Notes under the pieces: model-generated | The model's database searches: none | What the model saw: the letters and a program-made list of their open reading frames with translations, nothing else | Told to the model about the DNA's origin: nothing | Origin: Clostridia bacterium | GTDB lineage: Bacteria > Bacillota > Clostridia > Oscillospirales > Acutalibacteraceae | Direction of reading: 5' to 3' | Assembly: GCA_030536195.1 (NCBI GenBank) | Contig: JAUNQL010000008.1 | Coordinates: 993 to 16,999, forward strand | Length of the DNA stretch: 16,007 bases | Part shown: one piece after another, positions 14,018 through 16,007 of the stretch | Position numbering within the stretch: position 1 is the first letter of the stretch | Layout of the letters: every line of letters begins with the position of its first letter | Translations under genes and position numbers: made by a program

Positions 14018-14019
14018 AT

Positions 14020-16007
14020 TTAGCCACGTGACTTCTTTTCAATAAGATCACGAATTGCTGGTTCAGCGAGATTCAAGATGCTCTCTGGTACACCTGCTGC
14101 GGCAACCATAAGTGTCTCTAAAATCGAGCCACTGTTGAAGAGATGAACAATTGCATCAATCATTGTGTCAGATACAGCACCATGAGTTGCTGCTACAAAT
14201 CTCTTGAATGGAACTGTCATCATGCTGTTGTATACAACTGCATACATTGCAGGATCATTCTCAAGGAAGAGACCCATCATCATCTCGATGTATGGATTAA
14301 TCTTGCTGCCAACCTTGGTATCCCAAAGTTCGTCAAGACAGTTGTCCCTAGAAACTCTGTCGTCAGACTTGTCACCTACAAACTCTGATGGATATGCGCC
14401 AAAGATATCAACGAAGTCCTCTTCGTCAACGTTCTTGATGTCAGCATTCCAATACTTTGGTGTTGCCTCACGGTAATCGATTTCGCCATTTGCCTCATCG
14501 GACTTGATGTCGATGGTTGCTGTAAGGCGAATATCAGCAGATGAAGCACCAACCATGATGTCGTATGTGCCTGGCTCTACAACCCATGCACGAAGTGTTG
14601 GTGAGTAGTACTCAAATGCGCTTCTGTCGAGCTCGATTGTAACTGTCTGAGCTGTGCCTGCTGGGATGTAAACCTTGGCAAAGTCCTTGAGTTCCTTCTT
14701 AGCTCTGTAAACAAGTGAGTCCTTAAGACCAACATAAACCTGTGCTGTCTCAGCAGCGTTAAATGCGCCACTGTTTGTGATGTTAAATGTAAGTGTAACC
14801 TTGTCATCTGGTGTCATTGAAGACTTGGAAAGAGCAAGATTTGAATAATCAAACTTGGTATATGAAAGACCATAACCAAATGGGAAGAGTACAGGAACGT
14901 TTGCCTTCTCATAGTAACGATAGCCAACATAAATACTCTCACGATAGATGAGGTTGTTGTCCTTGCCAGTTGTATAGTCGTCAAGGCAAGGTGTATCCGA
15001 GAGGCTCATTGGATAAGACTCTGGGAGCTTACCACTTGGAGAAACTCGACCTGTGAGGATGTTGTAAAGAGCCTGGCCCTGTGCCTCACCAAGGAGATAT
15101 GTCTGCAAGATTGCTGCTGGCTTGTCTACCCATGGCATCTCGATTGAGCTACCTGATGTAACGATGACAGCAGTGTTAGGGTTTGCAGCGCAAACAGCCT
15201 CAATAAGTGCTGTCTGTGACTGTGGAAGTGAGAGTGACTTTCTGTCAGCGCCCTCACATACATCAACCTCTGAGCAAGATACAAAGACAAGAGCAACCTG
15301 TGCTTTGAGTGCCTTTGATACTGCCTCGCTGATGAGAGCTGTGTCAACCTCATCAGGCTTCTTGATATCATAGCCGCGAGCATACTCTGTATGCTTGCCA
15401 GTCTTAGCAAAAGCGTCTGTTACGCTTACTACGTCATAAGCATTGATCTGAGCACTGCCGTAGCCCTGATACATAGGCTTAAGTGCACGCTCACCGATAA
15501 TAGCAATTTCTTGGTTCTCGTTTACTGGGAGAATACCGTTGTTCTTGAGGAGAACTGGACACTGCTCAGCAGCCATGCGAGCAACGTCGTGGTCAGCTTC
15601 ATAGTTGAACTCTGGAGCAGGTGTCTTGAGGACTGGCTCTGCCTTGTTAACGAGCTCTGCAACCTTGTATGCTGCTACTGACAAATCGTTCTCATCGAGT
15701 TCGCCCTTGCGGAATGCCTTGGCGATCTTGCGAACGTTAGCATAGCCAGAGCCTGGCATCTCAAGATCGAGACCACAGTGAAGGCTCTCTACGCGGTCGT
15801 TAGTTGCAATCCAGTCAGATACTGTGAGTCCTTTAAAGCCCCACTCGCCACGAAGAACGTTTTCAATAAGCCATGAGTTCTCTGTGCAGTATGTGCCATT
15901 AATCTTGTTATAAGCAAGCATAATTGTCCATGGCTGTGCCTTCTTAACAGCTATCTCAAAGCCACGGAGATAGATCTCACGAAGAGCACGGTCATCAACA
16001 AGTGAGT
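14020..16007 (-). CDS. GH3 family beta-glucosidase, 5' part outside the window
   Basis: A glycoside hydrolase family 3 enzyme that would release terminal beta-linked sugars, such as glucose from beta-glucosides. The frame is open to the window edge: bases 15922-16007 read, on the minus strand, into ALREIYLRGFEIAVKKAQPW, a GH3 segment, so the true start lies beyond 16007. Numbering from the Met at 15921: MLAYNKING (1-9), GFKGLTVSDW (28-37) with nucleophile Asp36, the (alpha/beta)6 domain about 115-300, CEGADRKSLSLPQSQ (222-236) with the likely acid/base Glu nearby, FPFGYGLSYTKF (346-357), and a fibronectin III-like domain about 362-472. A further tail of about 155 residues (478-633), without recognised domains, ends at KKSRG. 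The N-terminus is not visible, so signal peptide and location are unknown. Substrate specificity (glucoside, xyloside, glucosaminide) is not resolved. Confidence 0.95.
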   Translation of the reverse strand, partial: SLVDDRALREIYLRGFEIAVKKAQPWTIMLAYNKINGTYCTENSWLIENVLRGEWGFKGLTVSDWIATNDRVESLHCGLDLEMPGSGYANVRKIAKAFRKGELDENDLSVAAYKVAELVNKAEPVLKTPAPEFNYEADHDVARMAAEQCPVLLKNNGILPVNENQEIAIIGERALKPMYQGYGSAQINAYDVVSVTDAFAKTGKHTEYARGYDIKKPDEVDTALISEAVSKALKAQVALVFVSCSEVDVCEGADRKSLSLPQSQTALIEAVCAANPNTAVIVTSGSSIEMPWVDKPAAILQTYLLGEAQGQALYNILTGRVSPSGKLPESYPMSLSDTPCLDDYTTGKDNNLIYRESIYVGYRYYEKANVPVLFPFGYGLSYTKFDYSNLALSKSSMTPDDKVTLTFNITNSGAFNAAETAQVYVGLKDSLVYRAKKELKDFAKVYIPAGTAQTVTIELDRSAFEYYSPTLRAWVVEPGTYDIMVGASSADIRLTATIDIKSDEANGEIDYREATPKYWNADIKNVDEEDFVDIFGAYPSEFVGDKSDDRVSRDNCLDELWDTKVGSKINPYIEMMMGLFLENDPAMYAVVYNSMMTVPFKRFVAATHGAVSDTMIDAIVHLFNSGSILETLMVAAAGVPESILNLAEPAIRDLIEKKSRG

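Overview
The window looks like chromosomal DNA of a strictly anaerobic, fermentative Gram-positive bacterium of the Clostridia type, plausibly a gut or rumen organism. The support is a one-chain pyruvate:ferredoxin oxidoreductase, a tungsten/molybdenum aldehyde oxidoreductase with a polyferredoxin partner, a secreted protein with a clostridial-style signal peptide and a sortase-like C-terminal end, a GH3 glycosidase, strong GGAGG ribosome binding sites about 7 nt from nearly every start, and intrinsic terminators with long stems. No genus can be named from this sequence alone. I see no rRNA, tRNA, CRISPR array, insertion sequence or phage gene.

Layout. (1) 63-1076, minus: gap (GAPDH), with its own terminator. 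(2) 1238-7507, plus: nifJ (PFOR), glpK (glycerol kinase, 12 nt after nifJ) and an Ldh2-type malate/lactate dehydrogenase-family gene, the last separated by a hairpin that lacks a U tract. gap and nifJ diverge from a 161-bp region with two back-to-back promoters. (3) 7553-10534, minus: an operon of a MoaD/ThiS-like sulfur carrier, a pterin-tungsten AOR-family catalytic subunit and a four-cluster [4Fe-4S] protein with a Pro/Ala/Glu tail. (4) 10706-11437, plus and divergent from the operon: an E1-like MoeB/ThiF/HesA activating enzyme. A perfect 16-bp palindrome covers the -35 box of the AOR operon. (5) 11510-12433, minus: a secreted, probably wall- or membrane-anchored protein with a duplicated domain. 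(6) 12760-13971, plus: a four-TM membrane protein that looks like an M28 peptidase without most of its metal and catalytic residues. (7) 14020-16007, minus: a GH3 beta-glucosidase cut by the window edge.

How the genes fit together. GH3 can release sugars, GAPDH and glycerol kinase work around the triose-phosphate node, and PFOR turns pyruvate into acetyl-CoA and reduced ferredoxin. The AOR/polyferredoxin pair would be a second source of low-potential electrons from aldehydes. The MoaD-like and MoeB-like proteins beside it would make a dedicated sulfur-transfer pair for its pyranopterin cofactor. That module, and the pseudo-peptidase/surface-protein pair sharing a motif-rich intergenic region, are the most interesting parts. 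The substrates of the AOR and of the Ldh2-type enzyme cannot be read from sequence.
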